A stretch of 64,000 nt of DNA from Sphingobium sp. EP60837. Lineage in GTDB: Bacteria; Pseudomonadota; Alphaproteobacteria; Sphingomonadales; Sphingomonadaceae. Below, one piece after another: positions 56,756 through 64,000 of the stretch. The DNA is taken from the NCBI RefSeq assembly GCF_001658005.1, contig NZ_CP015986.1, positions 1,178,001-1,242,000 of the forward strand, in the 5' to 3' direction. Every line of letters starts with the position of its first letter. The stretch's first letter is position 1. Below the pieces are notes generated by a model that saw only the letters and a program-made list of their open reading frames with translations, was not told the origin of the DNA and made no database searches. The position numbers and the translations under genes are program-made.

Positions 56756-57123
56756 TACAGCACCTCAGGGGCGAGCGAGATGATCTTCATGTGCTTCTTG
56801 GCGCGCAGTTCGCGAACGACCGGGCCAAAGATACGGGTGCCGATCGGCTCCTCATTCTTGTTGATGAGCACAGCGGCATTGCCGTCGAAGCGAATCACGC
56901 TGCCATCAGCGCGACGCACGTCCTTGGCGGTGCGCACGATGACGGCGCGATGCACGTCACCCTTCTTCACCTTGCCACGAGGCGCAGCTTCCTTGATCGA
57001 GACGACGATGATGTCGCCTACGCTCGCGAAGCGACGCTTCGAGCCGCCCAGCACCTTGATGCACTGGACGCGCTTGGCGCCGCTGTTGTCAGCGACGTCA
57101 AGATTGGATTGCATCTGGATCAT
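56755..57123 (-). CDS. rplN: 50S ribosomal protein L14
   Basis: A 122-residue protein: [40 protein letters not shown] and [24 protein letters not shown] short hairpin (CCGGGA/TCCCGG, 57151-57165) lies in the 165-bp gap that separates it from rpsQ, just before its ribosome binding site AAGGAAC. Confidence 0.98.
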   Translation of the reverse strand: MIQMQSNLDVADNSGAKRVQCIKVLGGSKRRFASVGDIIVVSIKEAAPRGKVKKGDVHRAVIVRTAKDVRRADGSVIRFDGNAAVLINKNEEPIGTRIFGPVVRELRAKKHMKIISLAPEVL

Positions 57124-57288
57124 GGATCCGGTTCCTTCTTATTTGGCCTACCGGGACGATCCCGGCGGTTCCGAATTCGTGGTTTCGACCGGAAGATTCG
57201 AAACACGAAGCGCGGGCCTGTAACCTCTTCTTTCCGAAAAGGCCAGCCCCGCGTCCGAAATTTCGACCCTTAAGGTCGGTGACTGACC

Positions 57289-57552
57289 TCAGGCGGCCGT
57301 TTCCGGCGACTTGTGGGTGTCCACGCGCTCGATGACCTTCCAGGTCTTGAGCTTGGAAATCGGAGCGGTCTCCTCGATGCGGACCGTTTCGCCTTCCTTG
57401 TAGACATTGCCCTCGTCATGGGCATGGTACTTCTTCGAACGGCGGATGATCTTGCCGTAGAGCGCATGCTTAACCTTGCGCTCTACGCGAACCACCACCG
57501 TCTTGTCGGTCTTGTCGGAAACCACCGTTCCCGTCAGCACGCGCTTGGGCAT
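57289..57552 (-). CDS. rpsQ: 30S ribosomal protein S17
   Basis: An 87-residue protein: [40 protein letters not shown] and [19 protein letters not shown]. Primary 16S rRNA binder. It lies 12 bp after rpmC. Confidence 0.97.
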   Translation of the reverse strand: MPKRVLTGTVVSDKTDKTVVVRVERKVKHALYGKIIRRSKKYHAHDEGNVYKEGETVRIEETAPISKLKTWKVIERVDTHKSPETAA

Positions 57553-57564
57553 CGTGTGTTTCCT

Positions 57565-57768
57565 TTACTTCGCGGCCGAGCGCGAACGCTCGGTCTGCAG
57601 GGTCTTGATCTGCGCGATCGACCGGCGGACTTCCTTTACCCGGCTGGGCTTTTCCAGCTGGTTGGTGGCCGCCTGGAAGCGCAGATTGAACTGCTCACGC
57701 TTCAGGTTGTTGAGTTCGGTCGACAGTTCGTCGTCCGTCTTGGTCTTGAGGTCGGCAACGTTCGCCAC
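57565..57768 (-). CDS. rpmC: 50S ribosomal protein L29
   Basis: A 67-residue helical protein, [20 protein letters not shown] with the L29 core [20 protein letters not shown]. It binds at the peptide exit and is four bases after rplP. Confidence 0.97.
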   Translation of the reverse strand: MANVADLKTKTDDELSTELNNLKREQFNLRFQAATNQLEKPSRVKEVRRSIAQIKTLQTERSRSAAK

Positions 57769-57771
57769 GGC

Positions 57772-58203
57772 TTAGCCCTCCAGGTGCGAGGTGTCGCCGA
57801 GGCGGGCAACGACCTTGGTCTTGACGGGCAGCTTCATCGCGGCGCGCGAGAATGCCTCTGCTGCGAGCGGGCCGGGTACGCCGTCCAGTTCGAACAGGAT
57901 GCGGCCGGGCTTAACGCGGGCCGCCCAATATTCGACCGAACCCTTACCCTTGCCCTGACGGACTTCGGCGGGCTTCTTCGACACCGGAACGTCGGGGAAC
58001 ACCCGGATCCACAAACGGCCCTGACGGCGGATGTGACGGGTGATCGCACGGCGGGCCGCCTCGATCTGGCGCGCGGTGATCCGCTCGGGCTCCAAAGCCT
58101 TAAGACCATAGGAGCCGAAGTTCAGAGCCGAACCGCCTTTGGCGTCGCCCTTGATCCGGCCCTTGAAGGTCTTGCGGAACTTCATTTTCTTCGGTTGCAG
58201 CAT
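57772..58203 (-). CDS. rplP: 50S ribosomal protein L16
   Basis: A 143-residue protein starting [20 protein letters not shown], with [20 protein letters not shown] and [20 protein letters not shown]. It sits at the A-site region of the 50S subunit. Normal length. Confidence 0.98.
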   Translation of the reverse strand: MLQPKKMKFRKTFKGRIKGDAKGGSALNFGSYGLKALEPERITARQIEAARRAITRHIRRQGRLWIRVFPDVPVSKKPAEVRQGKGKGSVEYWAARVKPGRILFELDGVPGPLAAEAFSRAAMKLPVKTKVVARLGDTSHLEG

Positions 58204-58224
58204 GACGCTATTACCTTCTTATTC

Positions 58225-58920
58225 TTAGCGCGCCGGGCGCACGCCGGAGGTCTGAGCCTCCAGCATCAGCCGGTCGGTGGCCATCGGATCGTGGCCCAGG
58301 ATCTCACCCTTGAAGATCCAGACCTTGATACCGCAGACGCCATAGGCGGTGTGCGCCGTGGCTTCGGCATAATCGACGTTCGCACGCAGCGTGTGCAGCG
58401 GAACGCGACCTTCGCGATACCATTCGACGCGCGCGATCTCCGCGCCGCCCAGACGGCCGCCGCAGGTGATCTTGATGCCTTCGGCGCCGAGACGCAGAGC
58501 CGACTGCACCGCACGCTTCATCGCGCGACGGAACGCCACGCGGCGCTCCAGCTGATCGGCAATGCCCTGCGCAACCAGCTTGGAGTCGATTTCCGGCTTC
58601 CGGATCTCGACGATGTTCAGGCTGACGTCCGAAGAGGTCAGGCTGCCCAGCTTCTTGCGCAGCTTCTCAATGTCCGCACCCTTCTTGCCGATGATGACAC
58701 CGGGACGGGCAGCGTAGATCGACACGCGGCACAGCTTTGCCGGACGCTCGATCACGACCTTGGAGATCGCAGCCTGCGGCAGGTTCTTCATGATATACTG
58801 GCGGATCTTCAGATCCTCCAGCAGCAGGCGGCCATAGTCAGCGCCTTCGGCGAACCAGCGGCTGTCCCAGGTACGGTTGATCTGCAGGCGCAGACCGATC
58901 GGATTGCTCTTGTGACCCAT
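58225..58920 (-). CDS. rpsC: 30S ribosomal protein S3
   Basis: A 231-residue protein with the KH domain ([20 protein letters not shown]) at the mRNA entry channel. It starts [20 protein letters not shown]; the 11 upstream open codons overlap rplV and are not S3. Confidence 0.98.
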   Translation of the reverse strand: MGHKSNPIGLRLQINRTWDSRWFAEGADYGRLLLEDLKIRQYIMKNLPQAAISKVVIERPAKLCRVSIYAARPGVIIGKKGADIEKLRKKLGSLTSSDVSLNIVEIRKPEIDSKLVAQGIADQLERRVAFRRAMKRAVQSALRLGAEGIKITCGGRLGGAEIARVEWYREGRVPLHTLRANVDYAEATAHTAYGVCGIKVWIFKGEILGHDPMATDRLMLEAQTSGVRPAR

Positions 58921-58924
58921 AGTC

Positions 58925-59311
58925 TTACGCCTCCGCTTCTTCAGCTGCTTCACGCACGACGATGCGCACGCGGCTGAAGGGCTTCAGGATCCGGGTCGAC
59001 TTGCCACGGCCGCGAGCGTGGAAGCGCTTCATGGTGAAGCTCTTGCCCACCGATGCTTCCGCGACGACCAGAGCGTCGACGTCCAGATTGTGGTTGTTTT
59101 CCGCATTGGCGATGGCCGAAGCCAGCACCTTGCGCACATCGACCGCCATCGCCTTCTTCGAGAAGGCGAGGATGTTCAGCGCTTCCTCGACCTTGCGACC
59201 GCGGATGAGCGTGGCGACCAGGTTCAGCTTCTGGGCCGAACCACGGATCTGCGTGCCAACGGCCAGCGCCTCATTGTCGGCGACGCGACGGGGAGCCTTT
59301 TCCTTGCTCAT
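58925..59311 (-). CDS. rplV: 50S ribosomal protein L22
   Basis: A 128-residue protein: [40 protein letters not shown] and the exit-tunnel beta-hairpin around [19 protein letters not shown], ending with an acidic EAAEEAEA tail. Its ATG overlaps the rpsS stop (TAATG). Confidence 0.98.
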   Translation of the reverse strand: MSKEKAPRRVADNEALAVGTQIRGSAQKLNLVATLIRGRKVEEALNILAFSKKAMAVDVRKVLASAIANAENNHNLDVDALVVAEASVGKSFTMKRFHARGRGKSTRILKPFSRVRIVVREAAEEAEA

Positions 59312-59589
59312 TAGCGCTTGCCCTTCTTGTCGGCAGCGTGGCCGGGGAAGTAGCGGGTCGGGGCGAACTCACCCAGCTTGTGACCCACCATGTCCTCGTT
59401 CACCGAGACCGGCACATGCTTGCGGCCGTTATAGACGTTAAACGTCAGGCCAACGAACTGCGGCAGGATGGTGGAACGGCGCGACCAGGTCTTGATCGGA
59501 CCCGAACGGCCACCGGCGTCCTGCGCCACTTCCGCCTTCTTCAGAAGGCTGAGGTCCACGAACGGACCTTTCCAGACGGAACGAGCCAT
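59311..59589 (-). CDS. rpsS: 30S ribosomal protein S19
   Basis: A 92-residue protein: [38 protein letters not shown] and [20 protein letters not shown]. Binds near the head of the 30S subunit. Confidence 0.98.
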   Translation of the reverse strand: MARSVWKGPFVDLSLLKKAEVAQDAGGRSGPIKTWSRRSTILPQFVGLTFNVYNGRKHVPVSVNEDMVGHKLGEFAPTRYFPGHAADKKGKR

Positions 59590-59594
59590 CTCGC

Positions 59595-60431
59595 TTACCT
59601 CTTCTTCTTAGCGTGGCGGCTACGGATGATGAACTTGTCCGTCGCCTTGTTGTGGCGGGTGCGCGCACCCTTGGTCGGCTTGCCCCAGGGGGTGACCGGG
59701 TGACGGCCGCCCGAGGTGCGGCCTTCACCACCGCCGTGCGGGTGATCGACCGGGTTCTTCGCCACACCGCGCGTCAGCGGACGCTTGCCAAGCCAGCGGT
59801 TGCGGCCGGCCTTGGCGAGGTTGGTGTTAGCATTGTCCGGGTTCGACACGGCGCCGACGGTGCCCATGCAGTCCGAACGGATGTAGCGCTGTTCGCCCGA
59901 GGACAGGCGAACCATGACCATGCCACGATCGCGACCGACCAGCTGGGCGTAGGTGCCCGCCGAACGGCAGAGCTGCCCACCCTTGCCGGGCTTCATCTCG
60001 ATATTGTGGATGATGGTGCCGACCGGCATCTGGCCGAGTTCCATCGCATTGCCCGGCTTCACATCGGTCTTCTTGCCCGCGACGACCTTGTCACCGGGAG
60101 CCAGACGCTGCGGCGCCAGGATATAGGCCTGGGTGCCGTCGGGATAGTTGACCAGCGCGATGAAGGCGGTGCGGTTAGGGTCATATTCCAGACGCTCGAC
60201 CGTACCCTCAACGTCCCACAGACGACGCTTGAAGTCGACGATGCGGTAACGCTGCTTGTGACCGCCGGCGATGCCGCGCGAGGTCACATGGCCCTTATTG
60301 TTGCGGCCACCGGTCTTGCGCTTGCCTTCGGTCAGCGCCTTGACGGGCTTGCCCTTGTGCAGGCCGCTGCGATCGACGAGAATCAGACCGCGCTGAGCGG
60401 GGCTCGTCGGGTTGTAGCTCTTAAGCGCCAT
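59595..60431 (-). CDS. rplB: 50S ribosomal protein L2
   Basis: A 278-residue protein with [20 protein letters not shown] near the start, [20 protein letters not shown] in the middle and the C-terminal [20 protein letters not shown] segment, which holds the histidine associated with the peptidyl-transferase region. Full-length. Confidence 0.98.
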   Translation of the reverse strand: MALKSYNPTSPAQRGLILVDRSGLHKGKPVKALTEGKRKTGGRNNKGHVTSRGIAGGHKQRYRIVDFKRRLWDVEGTVERLEYDPNRTAFIALVNYPDGTQAYILAPQRLAPGDKVVAGKKTDVKPGNAMELGQMPVGTIIHNIEMKPGKGGQLCRSAGTYAQLVGRDRGMVMVRLSSGEQRYIRSDCMGTVGAVSNPDNANTNLAKAGRNRWLGKRPLTRGVAKNPVDHPHGGGEGRTSGGRHPVTPWGKPTKGARTRHNKATDKFIIRSRHAKKKR

Positions 60432-60433
60432 GA

Positions 60434-60751
60434 TCAGCGCACTCCTTCGGTGATGTCGATCGACTGACCATCAGCCAGACGAACGATCGCCTTCTTCACA
60501 TCCGACCGCGTGTAGGGCTTGCCCTTCCACTTCTTGGTCTTGCCCTTGGCGACCAGCGTGTTCACGCTCTTGACGGTCACGCCCCAGAGCGCTTCAACGG
60601 CCGCCTTGATCTCCGGCTTGGTCGCATCGTTGGCGACCTTGAAGACCACGGCATTGTTCTCGGAGAGAAGGGTTGACTTCTCGGTGATGACCGGAGCGAC
60701 AACGACGTCATAATGACGGTTATCGACGGTTGCGGCCTGCTTCTTAGCCAT
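60434..60751 (-). CDS. rplW: 50S ribosomal protein L23
   Basis: A 105-residue protein with [20 protein letters not shown] and the exit-tunnel loop region [20 protein letters not shown]. Docking site for trigger factor and SRP. The ATG lies eight bases inside the end of rplD. Confidence 0.98.
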   Translation of the reverse strand: MAKKQAATVDNRHYDVVVAPVITEKSTLLSENNAVVFKVANDATKPEIKAAVEALWGVTVKSVNTLVAKGKTKKWKGKPYTRSDVKKAIVRLADGQSIDITEGVR

Positions 60752-61367
60752 TAAAACGCGCCTCCAGCTTTTCGACCGCGGCGCGCGTCAGCACCAGCGA
60801 ATCCGCCTTAAGGATGTCGTAAACGTTGGCGCCGACAGCCGGCAGCAGGTTCACGCCGACGATGTTCGCCGAAGCCTTCGCGAAGCTGACATTCACCGCG
60901 TCGCCGTCGATAAATAGCGCCTTGTTGAGGTTCAGCTTGGCGAGATGTGCGACCAGAGCCTTGGTCTTGCCTTCCGCCACATCGAGATTGTCGAGGACGA
61001 TCAGCGAGCCGTCCTTCGCCTTCGACGACAGAGCCATTTTGAGGCCCAGCGCACGAACCTTCTTGTTGAGGTCGTGGCCAAAGTCGCGGGCACGGGCGCC
61101 GTGCGCCTTACCACCGCCGATGAACACGGGCGCCTTGCGATCGCCGTGACGGGCGGTACCACCACCCTTCTGGCGGCCGAACTTCTTGCCGGTACGGGCA
61201 ACGTCCGAACGCTCACGGGTGGCGCGAGCCGGAGCGCGACGCTTTTCCAGCTGCCAGGTAACGACGCGATGCAGAATGTCGGTGCGGGGCTCGACGCCGA
61301 ACACGGCATCGTTCAGCTCCAGCTCACCAGCCGCTGCTGCGTCGAGGGTCTGTACATTGACCTTCAT
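60744..61367 (-). CDS. rplD: 50S ribosomal protein L4
   Basis: A 207-residue protein with the tunnel loop [20 protein letters not shown] and [20 protein letters not shown]. In E. coli L4 also represses this operon; no leader for that was identified here. Confidence 0.98.
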   Translation of the reverse strand: MKVNVQTLDAAAAGELELNDAVFGVEPRTDILHRVVTWQLEKRRAPARATRERSDVARTGKKFGRQKGGGTARHGDRKAPVFIGGGKAHGARARDFGHDLNKKVRALGLKMALSSKAKDGSLIVLDNLDVAEGKTKALVAHLAKLNLNKALFIDGDAVNVSFAKASANIVGVNLLPAVGANVYDILKADSLVLTRAAVEKLEARFNG

Positions 61368-61369
61368 GA

Positions 61370-62128
61370 TTAGCCCTCCTGGCCTTCGGTCGCTTCGGGA
61401 GCGGCCGCTTCTTCAGCGGGCGTCTCGGCCGGAGCGGGGTTGCTGTTGGCGGCCTGCTTGAGACTCGCCGGATAGGGCGCATCAGCCGGACGCTTCACCT
61501 TGACGGCGTCGCTGACGGTCAGCCAAGTGCCCTTGGCGCCCGGAACGCTGCCCTTGACGAACAACAGGCCACGCTCGACATCGGTGCGGACGATTTCGAG
61601 GTTCTGCTGGGTCCGCTCACGGTCACCCATGTGACCCGCCATCTTCTTGTTCTTGAAGACGCGGCCCGGATCCTGGCGGTTACCGGTCGAACCATGGGCA
61701 CGGTGGCTGATCGACACGCCGTGGGTGGCGCGCATACCGCCGAAGCCCCAACGCTTCATGGCACCGGCAAAACCCTTACCCTGGGTGTGACCGGCAACAT
61801 CGACCAACTGACCGGCAATGAAGTGATCGGCCGCGATTTCAGCGCCGACATCGAGGAGCGCATCCTCGGCGACACGGAATTCCACCAAGCGCGCCTTGGG
61901 CTCCACTTCCGCCTTGGCGAAGTGACCGCGCTGCGGCTTGGCGACATTCTTAACCTTCGCGACACCCGCGCCGAGCTGAACCGCGACATAGCCGTCCCGA
62001 TCAACTTCCTTGCGAGCCACGACCTGATTGCCCTCAAGGGCCAGAACCGTAACCGGTACATGCCGTCCGTCCTCCTGGAACAGACGGGTCATCCCGACTT
62101 TCTTAGCGATCACGCCTGTGCGCATCAC
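61370..62128 (-). CDS. rplC: 50S ribosomal protein L3 with acidic C-terminal extension
   Basis: A 252-residue protein, [20 protein letters not shown] to [20 protein letters not shown] being the usual L3, with the loop [20 protein letters not shown] and [19 protein letters not shown]. About 40 residues at the end ([20 protein letters not shown]) are an Ala/Pro/Glu tail absent from E. coli L3. Confidence 0.97.
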   Translation of the reverse strand: MMRTGVIAKKVGMTRLFQEDGRHVPVTVLALEGNQVVARKEVDRDGYVAVQLGAGVAKVKNVAKPQRGHFAKAEVEPKARLVEFRVAEDALLDVGAEIAADHFIAGQLVDVAGHTQGKGFAGAMKRWGFGGMRATHGVSISHRAHGSTGNRQDPGRVFKNKKMAGHMGDRERTQQNLEIVRTDVERGLLFVKGSVPGAKGTWLTVSDAVKVKRPADAPYPASLKQAANSNPAPAETPAEEAAAPEATEGQEG

Positions 62129-62396
62129 TGATTACTCCCATAGAGGCCCGCCTTAGCAGCGGGCGTATCCAACGAAAAAACCGCTCAGGATCCCTCCTTC
62201 GCGGCCCAACCCAAATATAGATCACCCCGTCCGGGTTGGATGCCACCCCCTACTCGGGAACGGCGACGGGGGACCAGGACCACGAGCCTTTCCGGTTCAC
62301 CGGATCGCCGTGCGGTATCCCTTGTGTCGTTTGAGCTTCCGGATCCCGGAATGCCCGATACCCTGCCCTCCCCAAGGAAAGCAGGGACTTGCCAGC

Positions 62397-62705
62397 TTAG
62401 GCCAGCTTGATTTCGACGTTCACGCCGGCAGCCAGGTCCAGCTTCATCAGCGCATCGACCGTCTGCGGCGTCGGCTGCACAATGTCAAGCATACGCTTGT
62501 ACGTGCGGACTTCGAACTGCTCGCGCGACTTCTTGTCGATGTGCGGACCACGGTTCACCGTGAATTTTTCGATGCGCGTCGGAAGGGGAATCGGACCGCG
62601 AATAAGGGCGCCGGTGCGGCGGGCGGTGTCGGCGATGTCGCCGGTCGCCTGATCAAGCACGCGATGATCGAACGCCTTGAGGCGAATGCGGATGTTGCTG
62701 TCCAT
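62397..62705 (-). CDS. rpsJ: 30S ribosomal protein S10
   Basis: A 102-residue protein: [19 protein letters not shown], then [20 protein letters not shown] and [20 protein letters not shown]. It is also a NusB partner in antitermination. It heads the S10 part and is separated from rplC by 268 bp without genes. Confidence 0.98.
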   Translation of the reverse strand: MDSNIRIRLKAFDHRVLDQATGDIADTARRTGALIRGPIPLPTRIEKFTVNRGPHIDKKSREQFEVRTYKRMLDIVQPTPQTVDALMKLDLAAGVNVEIKLA

Positions 62706-62807
62706 TGTTCCTGTACCGATGCGAAAGAGCCAAAAACAAACCGCCCCAGCCTTGCCCTTCTAGCTCATTCGAGCCGGAGAAAGGCGATCCGAGGCGGTTG
62801 AAATCCT

Positions 62808-62839
62808 CAGCGGCGCGAATCAGACGATTCGCGCCGCTG
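62808..62839 (-). other. Strong stem-loop between tuf and rpsJ
   Basis: CAGCGGCGCGAATC and GATTCGCGCCGCTG form a 14-bp perfect stem with a four-base loop (AGAC on the plus strand), 11 bp after the tuf stop. No T-run follows, so it is likely an attenuator or a 3' stabiliser of the tuf message rather than a full terminator. Confidence 0.62.
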
Positions 62840-62849
62840 CGGTCCTATA

Positions 62850-64000
62850 TTACTTCGAGATCGTGCCGACAACCCCGGCACCGACGGTGCGGCCGCCTTC
62901 ACGGATGGCGAAGCGGAGACCCGCGTCCATCGCGATCGGGGCGATCAGCTTCACGCCGAGCTTCACATTGTCGCCAGGCATGACCATCTCGGTGCCTTCC
63001 GGCAGGATAACTTCGCCGGTGACGTCGGTGGTGCGGAAGTAGAACTGCGGGCGATAGTTCGCGAAGAATGGGGTATGACGGCCGCCTTCTTCCTTCGACA
63101 GAACATAGACTTCCGCGTCGAACTCGGTGTGCGGCGTAACCGAACCGGGCTTCGCCAGAACCTGACCACGCTCAACGTCTTCACGGCCAACGCCACGAAC
63201 CAGAGCACCGATATTGTCGCCGGCTTCACCCTGATCGAGCAGCTTGCGGAACATTTCGACGCCGGTGACGGTGGTCTTGCGGGTGTCGCGGATGCCGACG
63301 ATCTCGACTTCCTCACCAACCTTCACGATGCCGGTCTCGACGCGGCCGGTCACGACGGTGCCGCGGCCCGAGATCGAGAACACGTCTTCGATCGGCATCA
63401 GGAACGGCTTGTCAACCGGACGCTCCGGCTGCGGGATGAAGCTGTCAACGGCAGCCATCAGCTTCAGGACAGCCTGCTTGCCGATTTCGTCGTTGGAACC
63501 GTCCAGCGCCTTCACGGCCGAGCCGGGGATGACGGGGATGTTGTCGCCGTCGAAGTCGTAGGACGACAGCAGCTCGCGGATTTCCAGCTCAACCAGCTCG
63601 AGGATTTCCGGATCATCGACCAGATCGACCTTGTTCATGAACACGACGAGCTGGGGAACGCCGACCTGCTTGGCGAGCAGGATGTGCTCACGGGTCTGGG
63701 GCATCGGGCCGTCGGTGGCCGAAACGACGAGGATCGCGCCGTCCATCTGGGCAGCACCGGTGATCATGTTCTTGACGTAGTCAGCGTGACCCGGGCAGTC
63801 GACGTGCGCATAGTGACGGGCTTCGGTCTCATATTCGACGTGGGCGGTCGAGATGGTGATGCCGCGCTCGCGCTCTTCAGGAGCCTTGTCGATGTTGGCG
63901 TAATCAACGAAGGTCGCGCCGCCGGTTTCGGCGAGCACCTTGGTGATCGCTGCGGTCAGCGAGGTCTTGCCATGGTCGACGTGACCGATGGTGCCGATGT
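62850..64000 (-). CDS. tuf: Elongation factor Tu (5' end outside window)
   Basis: The frame is open to the right edge; only the first dozen residues are missing. The G1 box [14 protein letters not shown] reads immediately at the edge, then [50 protein letters not shown] and the C-terminal [15 protein letters not shown]. It delivers aminoacyl-tRNA. Whether there is a second tuf copy or fusA upstream cannot be seen. Confidence 0.98.
   Translation of the reverse strand, partial: IGTIGHVDHGKTSLTAAITKVLAETGGATFVDYANIDKAPEERERGITISTAHVEYETEARHYAHVDCPGHADYVKNMITGAAQMDGAILVVSATDGPMPQTREHILLAKQVGVPQLVVFMNKVDLVDDPEILELVELEIRELLSSYDFDGDNIPVIPGSAVKALDGSNDEIGKQAVLKLMAAVDSFIPQPERPVDKPFLMPIEDVFSISGRGTVVTGRVETGIVKVGEEVEIVGIRDTRKTTVTGVEMFRKLLDQGEAGDNIGALVRGVGREDVERGQVLAKPGSVTPHTEFDAEVYVLSKEEGGRHTPFFANYRPQFYFRTTDVTGEVILPEGTEMVMPGDNVKLGVKLIAPIAMDAGLRFAIREGGRTVGAGVVGTISK

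Noticed and set aside
57313..58977. 554-codon plus-strand frame across five ribosomal genes
   Set aside because: Spans rpsQ to rpsC on the opposite strand; cannot be a real gene.
62129..62396. S10 leader-type regulatory RNA between rpsJ and rplC
   Set aside because: The gap lies after rpsJ, not before it, and I could not trace a convincing conserved fold; nothing else seen there.

Overview
The window reads as a stretch of chromosome from a high-GC alphaproteobacterium, most likely a sphingomonad (Sphingobium/Sphingomonas-like). The support is a CckA hybrid kinase, an ImuA-ImuB-DnaE2 mutasome, two SOS boxes of the alphaproteobacterial form GTTC-N7-GTTC, an S5 protein with a long Arg/Gly-rich N-terminus, and glycine-rich TonB-receptor-type outer-membrane proteins. 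These assignments come from reading translations and motifs; no database was searched.

Layout. 1-10.7 kb: the C-terminal part of a TonB-receptor-type barrel, a CheB-like single receiver, a PAS-GGDEF-EAL-PilZ c-di-GMP protein, dnaN, a secreted IalB-like protein, rlmN, an MgtC-type membrane protein, nnrD overlapping a histidine phosphatase, and tRNA-Glu(UUC). 10.7-19.4 kb: recJ, divergent from tamA-tamB, then a GFA-family protein. 19.5-25.5 kb: the error-prone translesion operon imuA-imuB-dnaE2 with a LexA box just before imuA. 25.6-27.0 kb: a sulfotransferase with a predicted C-terminal membrane hairpin. 27.1-33.2 kb: a co-oriented block dapA-smpB-DUF2062-cckA-receiver-recA, with a second LexA box in front of recA. 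33.3-36.0 kb: a lytic transglycosylase and greB. 36.0-36.4 kb: a non-coding patch holding palindromes and an alternating purine/pyrimidine tract. 36.4-50.3 kb: ctpA, a CBS-MCP fusion, ppk2, aspS, rnd, several small proteins, lepA, a CsgG-like lipoprotein-secretion homologue, an acyltransferase and an SRPBCC protein. 50.3-64.0 kb: the S10-spc ribosomal cluster on the minus strand, read in the order tuf (cut by the window edge), rpsJ, rplC, rplD, rplW, rplB, rpsS, rplV, rpsC, rplP, rpmC, rpsQ, rplN, rplX, rplE, rpsN, rpsH, rplF, rplR, rpsE, rpmD, rplO, secY, adk.

How the genes work together. DnaN is the clamp through which DnaE2 and ImuB work, and RecA controls LexA cleavage, so clamp, mutasome and SOS sensor all lie within 23 kb. 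TamA and TamB form one envelope-assembly machine. CckA heads the CtrA cell-cycle phosphorelay. SecY, Adk and the ribosomal proteins form the growth-coupled block.

Most of the window is core genome. I found no insertion sequence, prophage, CRISPR array or defence island. The less ordinary items are the membrane-anchored sulfotransferase, the CBS-MCP protein with an altered signalling tip, a stem-loop that would hide the Shine-Dalgarno sequence of the gene after adk, and palindromic repeats inside the ribosomal operon.
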